Below are positions 21,346-34,360 of a stretch of 35,000 nt of DNA, piece by piece. Numbering within the stretch: the first letter of the stretch is position 1; every line of letters starts with the position of its first letter. Under the pieces are notes generated by a model. The model worked only from the letters and a program-made list of their open reading frames with translations, ran no database searches and was not told the DNA's origin. This DNA is from Neocallimastix lanati (nom. inval.) (lineage: Eukaryota > Neocallimastigomycota > Neocallimastigomycetes > Neocallimastigales > Neocallimastigaceae), in assembly GCA_016946835.1 (NCBI GenBank), contig JACVTC010000097.1, forward strand, positions 650,001 to 685,000, read 5' to 3'. A program made the translations under genes and the position numbers.

Positions 21346-22724
21346 TTAATAAAAATAAGAAATTCCTTTTAAGATACCATAAGCTGTAGCAGCTGGAATA
21401 ATAAGTAATGTATAAGCAACAGCATTTACAAATTTAGAAGGAACATATTCAACTAACATATTATCTACTTGTTTTTCTGTTTCAGCTATCGTTCCGTTAT
21501 TATCGATAACTTTATTAGCTTTTTTAATTTTTTCTTCCAAACTCATTTGAGCATTTATTCTAGATAAGGCTTCTTCTTTAGTAAAGTTATTACGTAACAT
21601 TAAACGATTTAATTGATTTTCTTGTGAACTATAAATGATATTTAATTTTATGTTTTCAAAGAGAATTATAATAAAAATATATATGTAATTTAATTTTAAT
21701 ATTTTAATTTAATATATATATATATATATATATATTTATTTCATTCCAAATATTATTTAAAGAAATTATTTTTTTTTAAACATAAGTAAAATTGTATTCG
21801 TATAATTAAGGTGAAATATCAATATAAAATTATTATTTTTTTATAAAATATTTTCAATATATATTTATATTTTACCATGATACTACAACTGTTTTGTTAA
21901 CAAAATGATAGGTTCCGGATTCAAAAAGTAATGGAACATCCATAATAACTACTCTTTCACCTCTTAAAAAGTGATATAAAACTTCAGTGAACATGTCTAA
22001 TTTAATTTTTGGATGTGTAATTCCATTAAGAGCTTTTCTTTTTTCTTCATTATTGAAAACAATTTCACCTTTTTGAATTGAAATAATAAACAAATTGTGA
22101 TTTAATTGAAGAATATTTATTATAATTTAAAATTAAAAAAAAAAAAAGAATTTAATATTTTATTACGTAGACACACATTTATGTTATATATATATTTTTT
22201 ATTTTCATTACTTAATATTATTTTTTATTGTTTATTTAAAATATATTTTTTAATTATTAAATTACTTTATTTTTAATTACCTAATCTTGCTCTTACGACT
22301 TCACCTGTAGTATTATCAATAACTTTTTCACCGAATTCCTTAATAATTTTTTTTATGACATTCTTATTTTTTAAAACATCATGAGCAATTTTATCAGCAT
22401 CAACAATTGATATTTTTTTTTCTTTTAAATGATTTGATACACTACTTTTTCCTGTAGCAATACCGCCTAAGATTTAATTTAATTTATTTTTCAATGGATT
22501 TTAATTTAAAATATTATTATTTATTATTATTATTATATTTATTTTTTTTTTTAAGAATTATTTATTTTAGGAATGAATTTTATTTTATTTTTTTATTTTA
22601 TTACTTATTATTACTTATTATTGATATTCAATATTCAAATACAAAATATATATAAATAAATTCAATTTATTCTTTTATTATATAGTTTTAAAGATAATTT
22701 ACCAGTTAAACCAATAATTAACAT
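21346..22724 (-). CDS. CAB5: Dephospho-CoA kinase, C-terminally membrane-anchored (4 exons)
   Basis: This enzyme phosphorylates the 3'-hydroxyl of dephospho-CoA with ATP, the last step of coenzyme A synthesis. Spliced as complement of 21346..21628, 21876..22068, 22281..22466 and 22703..22724, giving 227 residues. Each junction is GT-AG and lands inside a conserved motif. Exon 1 codes only MLIIGLTG and splits the P-loop (G8-G-I-A-T-G-K-S15). Then come D30-A-D32, the GEIVFNNEEKRKALNGITHP region (71-90), DVPLLFE (114-120), and VVVSCSQENQLNRLMLRN (Arg-bearing lid) leading into EEALSRINAQMSLEEK and VIDNNGT. After the kinase core a hydrophobic segment (about 200-219) ends the protein, as a likely membrane anchor. 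Yeast Cab5 and animal DCAKD are also membrane-associated with a hydrophobic C-terminus. Length is close to the usual 200-240 residues. All key residues are present, so it should be active. Confidence 0.93.
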
Positions 22725-22966
22725 GATTAATTTAAAGAATTATTTCTTAATAATTTATCGAAAGTAAAAAGAAAAAATGATATATTTAGAAAAAAAAAAA
22801 AAAAAAACAGAATATAAATATATATTTTTATTTTATTAAATATTAATATATTTAATAAAGGTAAATATAATATAAATAAATTCAATAAATTTTATCATTA
22901 ATCAGAAAATTATGTGTTTTTTAATGTTGAATAAATAGTAATAATAATAATAATAAAAATAACAAA

Positions 22967-23021
<55 letters not shown>

Positions 23022-23164
23022 AAATATATATATATGTAAATATAAATATATAAATATATATATATATAAATAAATATATAAATATATATATATATAAATA
23101 AATATATAAATTTTTTTTAATAAGTAATATTTTAAATGATAAATTTTATTAAAAAAATTTTTTT
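22725..23164. other. Upstream region of the CoA kinase gene with AAAT and AT arrays
   Basis: AT-only DNA holding an AAAT array (22964-23021) and ATATAAATAAATATATAAAT units (23022-23110). The CoA kinase promoter must lie here or in the exon-proximal 200 nt, but no element stands out. Confidence 0.6.
22964..23021. repeat. (AAAT)n microsatellite
   Basis: About 58 nt of AAAT units upstream of the CoA kinase gene. Confidence 0.95.
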
Positions 23165-23221
23165 AAATTAAAATATAAAAAAATATTTTACCAGTTTCTT
23201 TCGTAATATTGAAATTAAAAG

Positions 23222-23261
<40 letters not shown>

Positions 23262-24723
23262 GTTTCTATGTGTAAAGTTTTTCTATTTAAAATTATTTAC
23301 AATATTTTTATATCCCTCTTTATTTTTCTGCTCTATTTTTTTCTATTTTTTTTATGTTTTTTTTCTATTTTTTTTTTTTTTTTTTTTTTAATATCAGAAT
23401 TGCAATGTAAAGTAGGAAACAACTTTCACTATTTTTCACTACTTTTTTTAAAATCAGTTCTAGCCTCATTAATTAATAAAAGTTGTACAATTTCTTAATT
23501 ACCATATTGACTAGTAATATACAATAGAGAATTATTAAATTTATTATCATAACTGTTGAAATTAACTCTTTTTTTTTTTTTTTTTTTAATTAAATGAACC
23601 GTATATAGATATAATTATCATGAGAAAACAATATAATAAGTTAGTCTATTTTTATTAGAATAGTTGGCATTAACGATATTATTACCATTTATTATTAAAA
23701 GGTTTAATTCCTATTTAATTTATTACTTTTTTATTACACTCATTTTGCTCATTTGTAAAAAGTTTATAATTCATTCAAACATCTGTACCTTTTTTTTTTT
23801 AATAAAAATTTTTGACTATTTTTGTCATATCCTTTTTTTATAATGCCATTTCAACAGTATTATAGCTATTTTCATTATTACTATTATTTTTATATATCTA
23901 CATACTTGCTATGCTCACTATGATATTTTATTATTTCATTATGTCATATTTATTATTAATTATAGCAATACGAAGAAGAGACAAACCACCATCAACTTTT
24001 TTTTTTTTTTTTTTTTTTTTTTTCTTAAACCGATAAATTAATATCTTACATATCAAAAGTATTGAAAACATTTAATTCTTCAATATATCTCCATTTGAAC
24101 ATGCCATGAATAATTTATCAATTTTTTTTTCTGGAATTTCTGAACTTGGCGATGGCTATAAATTATTTATTTTCTAGTAGGTTACTTTGGCTACTTTCTG
24201 ATAGATATGAATTTTTATTATAGATTGATTGTTTAAATATATTTTATTTTTTTATTTTTATTTTTATTTTTATTTTTTTTTTTTACTTATTCTATTATTC
24301 CTTTTTTTGTCTCAAAACTATTTTTGACATTTGCTATTGCATTCAATATTGCATCCAATGTTGTATTCAATTATTCATTCTAATTAATATTTTTCAATTT
24401 CTAAATACCCATTTTTTTTTTCTGAAACTATAATGAAGTACATCTGTAAATTTTTTTTGTAAATACTAGTTTGTTTTTCAACTTAATATTTTTACAATAA
24501 TAAAAAGTCCATGCTGTGAAGCAATATATAATAATAAAGCCACATCATTACTATTATTATTATTATTATTATTTATTTTTTTTATTAAATATTAAACTTA
24601 GTTCACTGGTAGAAGTAGCTATTTATTTGAAATCAGTAAAATATTATATTATTTTATTGTAGAAAAAAAAGAAAACATACTTAAATATTAATATGCTTAA
24701 ATTTGTAGTATTAGGAGTTATAA

Positions 24724-24745
<22 letters not shown>
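23165..24745 (-). pseudogene. Decayed ankyrin-repeat gene
   Basis: Read on the minus strand from high to low coordinates, short in-phase fragments keep the ankyrin pattern but are separated by stops, frame changes and T-run expansions. Examples: NDVALLLYIASQHGL (near 24510-24550), KLFMACSNGDI (near 24090-24120), LSLLRIAIINNKYDIMK (23935-23990), NGNNIVNANYSNKNRLTYY (23635-23695), SLLYITSQYGN then EIVQLLLINEARTDF (23450-23530), KEGYKNIVNNF (near 23310) and FNITKETGK (near 23190). The ankyrin consensus has G-x-T-P-L-H-x-A-x-x-x-G-x-x-x-I-V-x-x-L-L. At least eight units remain. Poly-T runs at 23224-23258 and 24001-24023 break it. Base composition is richer than flanking DNA, which supports former coding. 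Ankyrin proteins are protein-interaction scaffolds; this one is dead. Confidence 0.72.
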
Positions 24746-24760
<15 letters not shown>

Positions 24761-24934
24761 GGAAAGTATAAAACCTACGATTTTAATAATCATAGCAGCC
24801 ACATTCAAAACCATAACAACAAATTAAAAAAACTTAAAACAAAATGTAGATTCATCAATAACCTTAAAAAAAAGTAAAATAAAAATGAAATAAAAAATAT
24901 TAAAAAAATAATAAAAATATAGCTATGACTAGGT

Positions 24935-24999
24935 ATGAACAAAATTTAAAGTATTTCGTATTCATAAAATGAATATAAAATAGTTCAAATTTTGTTCAT
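24935..24999. repeat. Nested inverted repeat (hairpin)
   Basis: Outer arms ATGAACAAAATTT (24935-24947) and its exact reverse complement (24987-24999) enclose a second perfect hairpin, TATTCAT-AAA-ATGAATA (24959-24975). The parts between arms also pair partly. Together this gives a roughly 65-nt foldback next to the ankyrin pseudogene. Confidence 0.85.
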
Positions 25000-25333
25000 G
25001 ATGACGATTTTAATAATGTAAAATTATTCTTAAAAATATAAATAAAAAAACAAGTGAATAAACAAACAAACAAACGAACCAAAAAAAAGTAATAAAAATA
25101 TATATATAGTGTATAAATATATATATTTTTTGTAAAATTGTTCACATGAATTTTTAAAGAATTTTTAAAAACTAATTTTTAAAATCAATATATTTATGAT
25201 TATATATAAATATATTTAAGAACTTTTTTGATTAAAATGTTATAATTTTTAAATTAAATCTATTATTAAGAGAAATATGAATAAAGGTTTTTTCTAAGTA
25301 AAATTTAATGATCAGCTTTAAAAATAATTTTTT

Positions 25334-25418
25334 ACATTAATAGTCATTATACATTAATAGTCATTATACATTAATAGTAATTATACATTAATAGTAATTA
25401 TACATTAATAGTCATTAT
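25334..25418. repeat. 17-bp minisatellite, five units
   Basis: Five contiguous copies of ACATTAATAGTCATTAT. Copies 3 and 4 have A in place of C at position 12. Confidence 0.97.
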
Positions 25419-26132
25419 AATTATCACAGGAAAAAATAATCGTAATATATATTTTTATTATGTATTTAAAATAAAAGTATCTTAACTTTATTATATATCA
25501 AAAAGATATTTTAAAAGAAAGTATAAATAAACTTAAAAAATAAATTAATATATCATTAGTAAAATTCTAAAAGAAATAAATATTGTTTAGCTGAATTAAA
25601 CATGTAATTCATTATGTTTTTAAAATTAGATATATTGACAATATTATTATAAAAGTTACTAAAATCTTAATGATAGTTAAGATAATTTGATTTAGTATCA
25701 CTTTAAGACTTGTAATAATACATTTAATTTTAATATCTAATGATTACAACAACAATAGTAGGTATTTTACTTTTATTATTTTATTTTTAAAAATTTCAAA
25801 CAATATTGTTTAGTAAGTAATTGCTATTAAAAAAGAAAAATTAAGTAATAAAAAAAAAAGTATGATATATAAATTTACAAAAGAGTAAAATTTATTTATA
25901 ATAATATGCAAAATAATTAAAACAATTAATTAAAAATATAAAATGAAATATTGAAATATTTATCAATAGATTAATAATAATTTTCTTTGATTAATAATTT
26001 TATTTTTTTATGGAGGATGTTGAAAAATAAACTTTAAATATAAATTTTAAATGATATTATTATTAATTATTATTACTATTAAATATAAAATTATATATAA
26101 AAATAAAATTTAAGCATTGTAAATTAAAAAAA

Positions 26133-26163
<31 letters not shown>

Positions 26164-27249
26164 GTTTTGTTTTTATTAATTTTATTTAAATAATATTTGA
26201 ATATAAAACAAAGTTTATTCTCTTTAATTATTAATCTATTATTATTATTATTATGATATTTTATATACTATTTCAAAAATTTAATAATTTAAAAAGTTTA
26301 GCTTTAATATGATAAAGTTATATATTTTAATTAATTAATTAATTATGAATTTTCATTTATTATTTTCTTAAGTTTATTTTACAGTTAAATGATATTATTG
26401 CATTAATAAATTATATAAATAAAATTTATATATGTTATTATGTTTTCCATTTATTAAACTTTATTTTTAATAGTAAAGTATTATTTTCATTTTGGATTTA
26501 AAGATGGAAAAGCTAATACGAAATAAATAGAGCAAGTAATTAATTATTAATGATAGTTTTAATAAAGAAACCAATAATGATAATATTAGTATTTGGATAA
26601 TAAATTAATAAATAAAATTATGAATTAGTTATTAATAATTGATTTATATAATTTAATAAGAAATATTAAATAATAATATTAAAGGTATTAATAAAAAAGA
26701 GTTATTTAGGATTAATTCAAACCAAATTTAATATTTATAATATATATAATATTATTATATCTCAATAATTATTAATAATAAATAATAGTACACTTTTATT
26801 TTATTCGATACAATATTAGATATAAAAGCTCAATTAACTAAAATGATTTTAATTTGTTTCTGCATTATTTTTTTTTCTGTTAAATGACTGACTATTTTAT
26901 TTCATATAATAATTATTTAATTTAATTATTTATTTCCTTTTTTTTTTTTTTTCTAAAAAACTATATTTCATTAGTTAAAAAAAAAATATTGTACAAATAT
27001 TAAATTTTTATTTTATTTTATTTTTTTTTTTTTAAAAAAAAAATAAAAATAAAAATAAAAATTAAATAAAAATAAAAATAGAAATTCACAAAGAAATGTA
27101 CTTTTATCATATATCATCTTATTATGACTTTATTTTACGGAAATCCCTTGAATATTTTAATACATACTTTCAAAAATTATTTTTTTAATATTATTAAAAT
27201 TTTAATTCTAAAATTAATATCTATATAATCCATGTTAAGTAATTAAACA

Positions 27250-27620
27250 TTCATGTATATATAATTAAGTTTAAGTTTATAAATGAAATTACTCTATTTT
27301 ATTACTCTATTTTATTTTTATTATATTAATGCATTGTCAATTAAATTATTGACGTATTCTTAAATAAATATATTGAACTTTGATAATAAACGAATGATTA
27401 CTTCTATAAAAGAATAAGTAATGAATTTGTATTTTATGAACTTAATTATTTATAATATTTGCTTGCAATTATTCATTTAATTTTAAGATAATTTATTGGT
27501 TCCTGTATCGTTGATTCTTTTTCACTAAATGGTAGTTTATATTGAAAATAAACACTTTAACAGATCACTTCTTGGAAGTTTTCAACACCATTTTATTTAA
27601 TTTTCATTAATTTATTTAAA
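27250..27620 (-). pseudogene. Possible unidentified gene relic
   Basis: Minus-strand fragments of coding-like composition lie in one frame, broken by single stops: ILLLNKLMKIK, stop, NGVENFQEVI, stop, SVYFQYKLPFSEKESTIQEP. A further open stretch (IHYLFFYRSNHSFIIKV) lies in another frame downstream. No family is recognised. The evidence is composition and the spacing of stops only. Confidence 0.25.
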
Positions 27621-27653
27621 AGTAGAATATATAACCTTATTTAAAGAAAGTTA

Positions 27654-27687
<34 letters not shown>

Positions 27688-28920
27688 TATATCTTTGTTT
27701 AAAACTCTTTTTTGTACATAATAATAATAATAATAAAATAAAGGAAATTTACAATAATTATTTAATTATTATTTTAAAAAAAATAAAAAGAAAGAAAATA
27801 TTGTATTATTAAAAAAATTTTTTTTAATTAATCATTCATTTTGATATATGATTAATTGTCTATAAAAGTTCATTATTAAAATGTTAATTATTTATTTCAT
27901 TTTTTTTTTGTAATTATTTATCTATCAAACTATTTATACATTAATATATATTGCTAAATACTTATTTAATATGCGTTAGTTTCATTCATTCATTTATTAT
28001 TGATTATTTTTCCTTTTCTTTATTTTTTTTTATTTTTTATCCTATCTTTTTTGTCTTTCTCTTCTACTTCTTCAAATCTCTTTTACTAATTGTTCCTTCC
28101 ATTCTACCTAAAATATGGTAAAAAAGAAAGAAAAGCTTAAGTTTAAGAATAGAATTATTTAAATTAATATTTAATTTAAATTCTCAATATAAATAATTTG
28201 ATCTATTTTATATTATATACTAATACTATAATATATTCTATTATATTACAAATATATATTCAATATATTATATTTATTTCAAATCATTATGTTATTTATA
28301 TAGCATATAAATTAATTTTTTTAATATTTTGAATAAAATTTCAATATATACTTAACAATATATTATAATATATAGATCATTTTAATATTTTGTGACTTTC
28401 ATAATTAAAGTTTTAAAAAAAATTTTTATTATTTTTATTATTTTTATTATTTTTATTATTTTTATTTTTTTTTTTTTTTTATACATAATATTAAAAATAG
28501 TTAAAACTTTTTATTATATTTGTTTTATTAAAGTTTTAAACTCAAAATTTTTGATAAATGTGAAGTGATAGGTACTTTTTCTATAATCTCTTTAAAATCA
28601 TAAACAAACAAATTTAATATCAAAAAAAAAAAAAAAAAAAAAGAAAGAAAAGGAAACATAATGTTAGGAATGCTTTTGGTTTTTCATATGAAATTATGAA
28701 TTTTTAATAAATAAATATTAGTTAATATTGAAAAAATAAATTATTTTAAATTTAAAAGGAAAATTCTATATATATATCTTTAAAAATTCCTGTAAATATA
28801 TATTTTCTGTATTTTATGATTGATGATATATAATTCCATATAAAATTATATATTCAATTTAACAAGTTTTTTTTTTATATATTATGTTTTATTTTTTAAT
28901 AAAAATAAAAATTAAGTAAC

Positions 28921-29199
28921 AAATAATAATTAAATAAATAATAAATAACAAAAATAAATAATAAATAAATAATAAATAAATAAATAAATAAATAATAAAT
29001 AAATAAATAATAAATAATAAATAATAAATAATAAATAATAAATAATAAATAATAAATAATAAATAATAAATAATAAATAATAAATAATAAATAATAAATA
29101 ATAAATAATAAATAATAAATAATAAGTAATAAATAATAAATAATAATAATAAATAATAAATAATAAATAATAAATAATAAATAATATATAATAAATAAT
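28921..29199. repeat. (AATAAAT)n / (AAT AAAT) array
   Basis: About 280 nt of mixed AAT and AAAT units, mostly the 7-bp AATAAAT form. Confidence 0.95.
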
Positions 29200-30576
29200 T
29201 ACTAATTAATAATTAATATTAAATATACATTATATTATTTTGATATATCAAATATATATCAAGTAGATTTATAACATTAAATATTTTTTTTTTTTAAAGC
29301 ATCATGCTATATCCAAAAACAGAAAAATTTATGAATAGCTTTGAAAATAATATATATTATACTTAATTATATTTATATTGTTTCATTATTGTTAATATAA
29401 AAAATAAATATATTATTGTATATATTATATTTTTATATAGCTTTAGAGTTTAAAAAGGTTTAAACAATTTTATTTAAATTAATTTAATAAATATTAATAA
29501 AATTAATTTCTACGGAGTGATCACGACGTTTTTTTCCTTATTTATATGAGATGTATATTATAATATATTATAATATATTAATTGTAGTTATAAAATAAAT
29601 TAAAATTGATTTAATTATAATCTGTGTGTGTTGAATATCCATCTATTTCAATTAAAAAGTATATGAACTAATTAAAAAAATTATTAATAATAATTAAACT
29701 TTTGAATAAAAACAGAGAAATAATTTTATTAATTTAATTAATATGATACCTCATCATCCTTTATTTTATTAGTAATTATCACAATTATATTAATAATACT
29801 TTTATTTTTTTTTTATTAATACTTCTTATCCTTATCCTACACTAAATTAGTTATTTATTAGGAAAGATAAATAAATAGGTAAATAGATAAATAAATACAT
29901 TAATATCAGAAAATATATATTTATTAGTAATTCTTATATTCGATTGCTATTATTTCTTTATCTTATGAGCATTTAATACTTATGGTAATATCTGATATAT
30001 TTAATATTTCTTCTACATTTTATTAATTTTTTTTTTGAAAATTTTATGGAAGCTATTATAATAAGAGATAAAATTTTAAATATAATAAAAATTAATATAG
30101 AGAAATTAAACTCTTGATTTAAAAAGTTTAGTTTCTCTTTTATTTATAAGACATAATAACCAAAAAATAAAACATTAAATAAATAAATAATAAAATGACA
30201 TATACATCTTATTTTAATTGATAACTATTTTATTTCTTTCATTTAATATATAATAATTAAGTATGAATGAATCTATATTAAAACTAATATACAGAAAAGT
30301 CTAATTAATTCAATACTATAATTAATATATGTATTAAAGCCTAATGAAAAAAACATGCTATTTTAAATAATTATTATTTATTTTCTTATTTCTTATTTAT
30401 TTAATATTTATTTATTTTTATATGATATATAAAAAAATTTTTTTTCTTATTGAGTTTAATTAACTTTTTAATTTTAAAATAAAAACAATTAAAAATATAA
30501 TAAATTTAATTTATAGATTTGATACAAGAAATATTAAAATTTATATTAAATTATAATTAAAATATTTTTTTTACTA

Positions 30577-30580
30577 ATAA

Positions 30581-30636
<56 letters not shown>

Positions 30637-30700
30637 AAATAATAAATAAATAATAAATAAATAATAAATAAATAATAAATAATAAAAAATAAAAAATAAA
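30577..30700. repeat. (AAAT)n to (AATAAAT)n array
   Basis: About 124 nt. The first half is pure AAAT and the second half alternates AAAT and AAT. Confidence 0.95.
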
Positions 30701-32084
30701 TATTAATTCTCTTTAAAATATTATTTATTAATAAATAAATATTATTTTAACCTCTATTTAAATATAAAATAAATAAAATATATTTAAAAAAGTGATAATA
30801 TTAAGAAATAAAAAATATTAATAAATTTTTTATTATTTTTTTTTTAAATTTTTATATTTAATAATAGAAATAATGAATAGAATTAAAAATTAATAATTAA
30901 TAAAATTATTAATTTAATATGGTAAATTATTAGTATATAAGAATTTTTTATATAATGTATATATTTTTTTTTTTTTTTTTTACTTAAAATATTAATTTTA
31001 TTCACTTTTTTTTCTCTTCAACAAAATAAATATATATATATATATATAATTTTTTTTAAAATAAAAAATAATTATTATACAAATTTAAGAAAATATAATT
31101 TATTGGTTTTTATATTATAATTTTATTATTTTAATATATATATTTTTACTCAAAAATAAATAAAAAAAAGGGGACAAAGAGACTATAAATATATAAAAAT
31201 AATAAAAAAAAAAATAAAAAATTGTAGTTTTTTATAATAAAGTTTTAATTAAAGGCCTTTAAAGCTTTCAAATAGTAACAATAAAAATATTACAAAACAA
31301 AGCAGAAATAAAAAAAATATACATTAGAGGGAAATAAAATTTATAAAGAAAATAAATAACAAATAAGAAATATTCTTTTTAAAAGAAATATATTTGCAAA
31401 TAAAATTATATGAAAACTGCCGTAATAAACATTTGTTTTATATAATAATTCAATATTTAAATACTTTTTATAATTTATACTATATTATTTACGCATTTAT
31501 CACTATCACAAATTTAATAAATTATTAAATAAATAAGAAATATTATATTAACAAATAAAAAAAAAAGAGAATCTTGAAATAATTTTTTTCACTTTTTTTT
31601 TTCTTTAAAAATTTGTATTATATATTAAGGTATTAGTAATAATAATAGTAACTTATATAAATAATACAAATTTTATTGAAAAAAAAAAAAAAGAAAAAAA
31701 TATGAAAATTATTTAAATCCAATATCAAAGGTAAAAATTTAAATATATATAATAATTAAAATTTATAATAATTATCATAATAAAGTTTTAAAACAAAAAT
31801 ATGAAATAGTATTATTTTTTTTAATGTGTACTTAAATATATTTTTATATAATTAAACAATAAACTAAATATTGATATATGTTGATATTAATACTAAAAAA
31901 TTATAATATGAATTATAATATTATTTTAATTATTTGTATATTATAAAAATAATAAAGATTTAAAAACTAATATTATTAATATTATAAATAATTTAATTAT
32001 TATTATTTTATATATAATTATATATATATAAATTTATATATGTAGTTTAATAAGAAATTTTGTTTTTCTTTTTATATATACAAG

Positions 32085-32214
32085 GTAAGCATTTTTTTGT
32101 ATTAAATTATATAATTATATTAGGTATAAAAGTAAAAAATAAAAAAAAAAAAAAAAAAAAAAAAACTTTTTTTTTAAATATTTTAATGGTTTTATATATT
32201 TTTCAATTTAATAG
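32085..32214 (+). other. Possible 5'-UTR intron of the LRR gene
   Basis: CAAG|GTAAGC at 32081-32090 is the best donor consensus in the area. TTTAATAG at 32207-32214 could be its acceptor, ten nt before the ATG at 32224. An in-frame TAG just upstream of that ATG shows the exon before it would be untranslated. Inferred from consensus only. Confidence 0.35.
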
Positions 32215-32223
32215 AATAGAATA

Positions 32224-34300
32224 ATGATAGTAACTGAAGATTTATCATTATCAAAGCCATTATCAACTATTTTAAAATTAAAAAGAAATGATAAAGTTAT
32301 AGATGAAAATTCTGAAAATACAAAACAGATAGATTCTCCAAAACGTGTTCAAGTTCCTCATTCTTCTTCTGAATTTTTAACGGCTTGGGTTAATAAATTA
32401 CAAGCTAATGCTTTATCTTCTCTTTATATATTACCATTTAGAGAATTGAATTCAAAAGATTTTGTAAAATTATTCAATGCTATAGCCAATTGTACATCTC
32501 TAAATGTATTAACAATATCAGGACATGATTTTGGATTAGAATGCCATTCTGCTTTAACAAAAGCTCTTTCCTCAAATGCTTCAATTATTACACTAGATAT
32601 TGGAAGTAATGTATTAGGTTTATGCACAGAAGAAATTGAAACTATTACTGCATTAAATACTGCTTCTAACATTAGTGATATCAATGAAAGTGATTGCTCT
32701 ACGCCAACAACGCGAAAAGATTCTAATATATCTACATTACTAAGTGGCATTTCTACTCCAACCGCTTCTACTTCTACTGAAATTATTAATACAAATAATA
32801 GCAATGGTTATTTTAATCAAACCAGTTCAGATATGACCCTTGTTTGTCCTTCACCACCTTCTTTTAGTGATTCTAATTCCTATAAACAATATTCTTCTTC
32901 TACACCAAACTTTGTACATCAAGTTTCCTCAGCTCTTTCTCGTAATCTTAAATCTTACACTCAAACTCAAAATTATCTTAATAATGGTAAAGGAGTTTTC
33001 AATAAACATAAAAAGAATATTACAAAAAATCAGCCTTATCATAATAATCAGAATCCAACTCTACCATCTACTGAATTTGGTGAGAAGGATGTTAATGAAC
33101 CAGATAATTTAGAAACTTTTAAAGCCATTTGTACTGGTATTGGTATGAATCAAAGTATTCAACAATGGAATTTAGATTATAAATCAATTGGTTTCAGAGC
33201 ATCTGAAATATTGGCTGATCGTGTACTCCTTTGTAATAATACGTTAGTAAAGCTTTCATTGGCAAGAAATCGTTTAGGTGATAAAGGCTGTATTGCTATT
33301 TGTCAAGCTTTAATTAAAGCTCAAAATACTACTTTAAAATATTTAAATTTAAAAGATAATGATATTGGTTCAGAGGGTATGGGTGAAAAGGGTATTGCTG
33401 GCTTATTAAAGACATGCTTCCATGATGATACCACAGAAGATAATAGTAATAATAGTTCTAATGCCAGTGAATTTAATACGATCACTCCATCCACTTCCTA
33501 TAGTAGTCATCCAAAATTCTTAATGATGACTCCTTTAATCTCCAATAAATCAAAATTTGAAAAGAATATTATTAATAATAATGATTCAGTAGAATTGGAA
33601 GGAGCCACCCCCTCTATCAATATTAAAATTAACAACACCTCCTCTAATAGTAATGGTTATAATCGTGGACATTATCATAGTAATAGTAATGGCAGTGGTC
33701 TTTTATCAAATTCTTATTCCTCTACCATCTCTAATTCTTCTTCATGCTCTATCTATGCTTCTTCACATACACAATGTGGTATTCGTGAATTGGATCTTTC
33801 ATGTAATCCAATTGGGGATGAAGGGGGTATTCTTATTGGTGAAGCCTTAAAATATAATACTAGTCTTCGTGAATTAGATCTCTGTAATACAGATATAGGT
33901 GATGATACAATAATTAGTATATCTAAAAATATTGAAAGTACACTTCTTCCAAATACCATTAATGATGATTCGGTTGAATCTTCATCACGTTATGTTCGTG
34001 TCCAACAAACTAGTCGTCTTCTTAAACTTTTCGCTAATAATAATCATATTGGTCCAAAGGGTTGTGAGGCTTTGGGTAAATTATTGGAAAAAAATCCACG
34101 TATTTGTTCACTTTCTCTTAAAGGTAATCGTATTGGAGATGAAGGTGTCAAGAAATTGATAGGCTCTCTTTCAATTAATAAATCCAATATATCCATTAAT
34201 GTTAATAGTCATATTGCAGATGGTAATAGAATAGTTCATCCTAATAGTTGTTCAACCACAAGGATGGATATATCTATTGATAAAGAGGATTATGATAGCA

Positions 34301-34360
<60 letters not shown>

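Larger units (their letters stand above)
24746..32084. other. Seven-kilobase AT-rich gene-poor region
   Basis: No intact gene seen. A 38-codon plus-strand frame starting near 24763 (GKYKTYDFNNHSSHIQ) has mixed composition but no supporting context. A patch at about 27250-27620 reads as broken coding sequence on the minus strand (for example FQYKLPFSEKESTIQEP). The remainder is A/T homopolymers, AAAT and AATAAAT arrays, a nested hairpin at 24935-24999 and a 17-bp minisatellite at 25334-25418. Confidence 0.55.

Noticed and set aside
23209-23498. Plus-strand Phe-rich frames
   Set aside because: They come from T runs within the ankyrin pseudogene, whose remaining signal is on the minus strand.
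24998-25004. Box C-like ATGATGA suggesting a C/D snoRNA
   Set aside because: No CTGA box D at a suitable distance and no terminal stem around the pair.
25334-25418. Short regular repeats as a CRISPR array
   Set aside because: Units are directly adjacent with no spacers; the genome is eukaryotic.
28050-28110. Short minus-strand frame MEGTISKRDLKK after a TTTTAG acceptor
   Set aside because: Only about a dozen codons with no recognisable exon before it.
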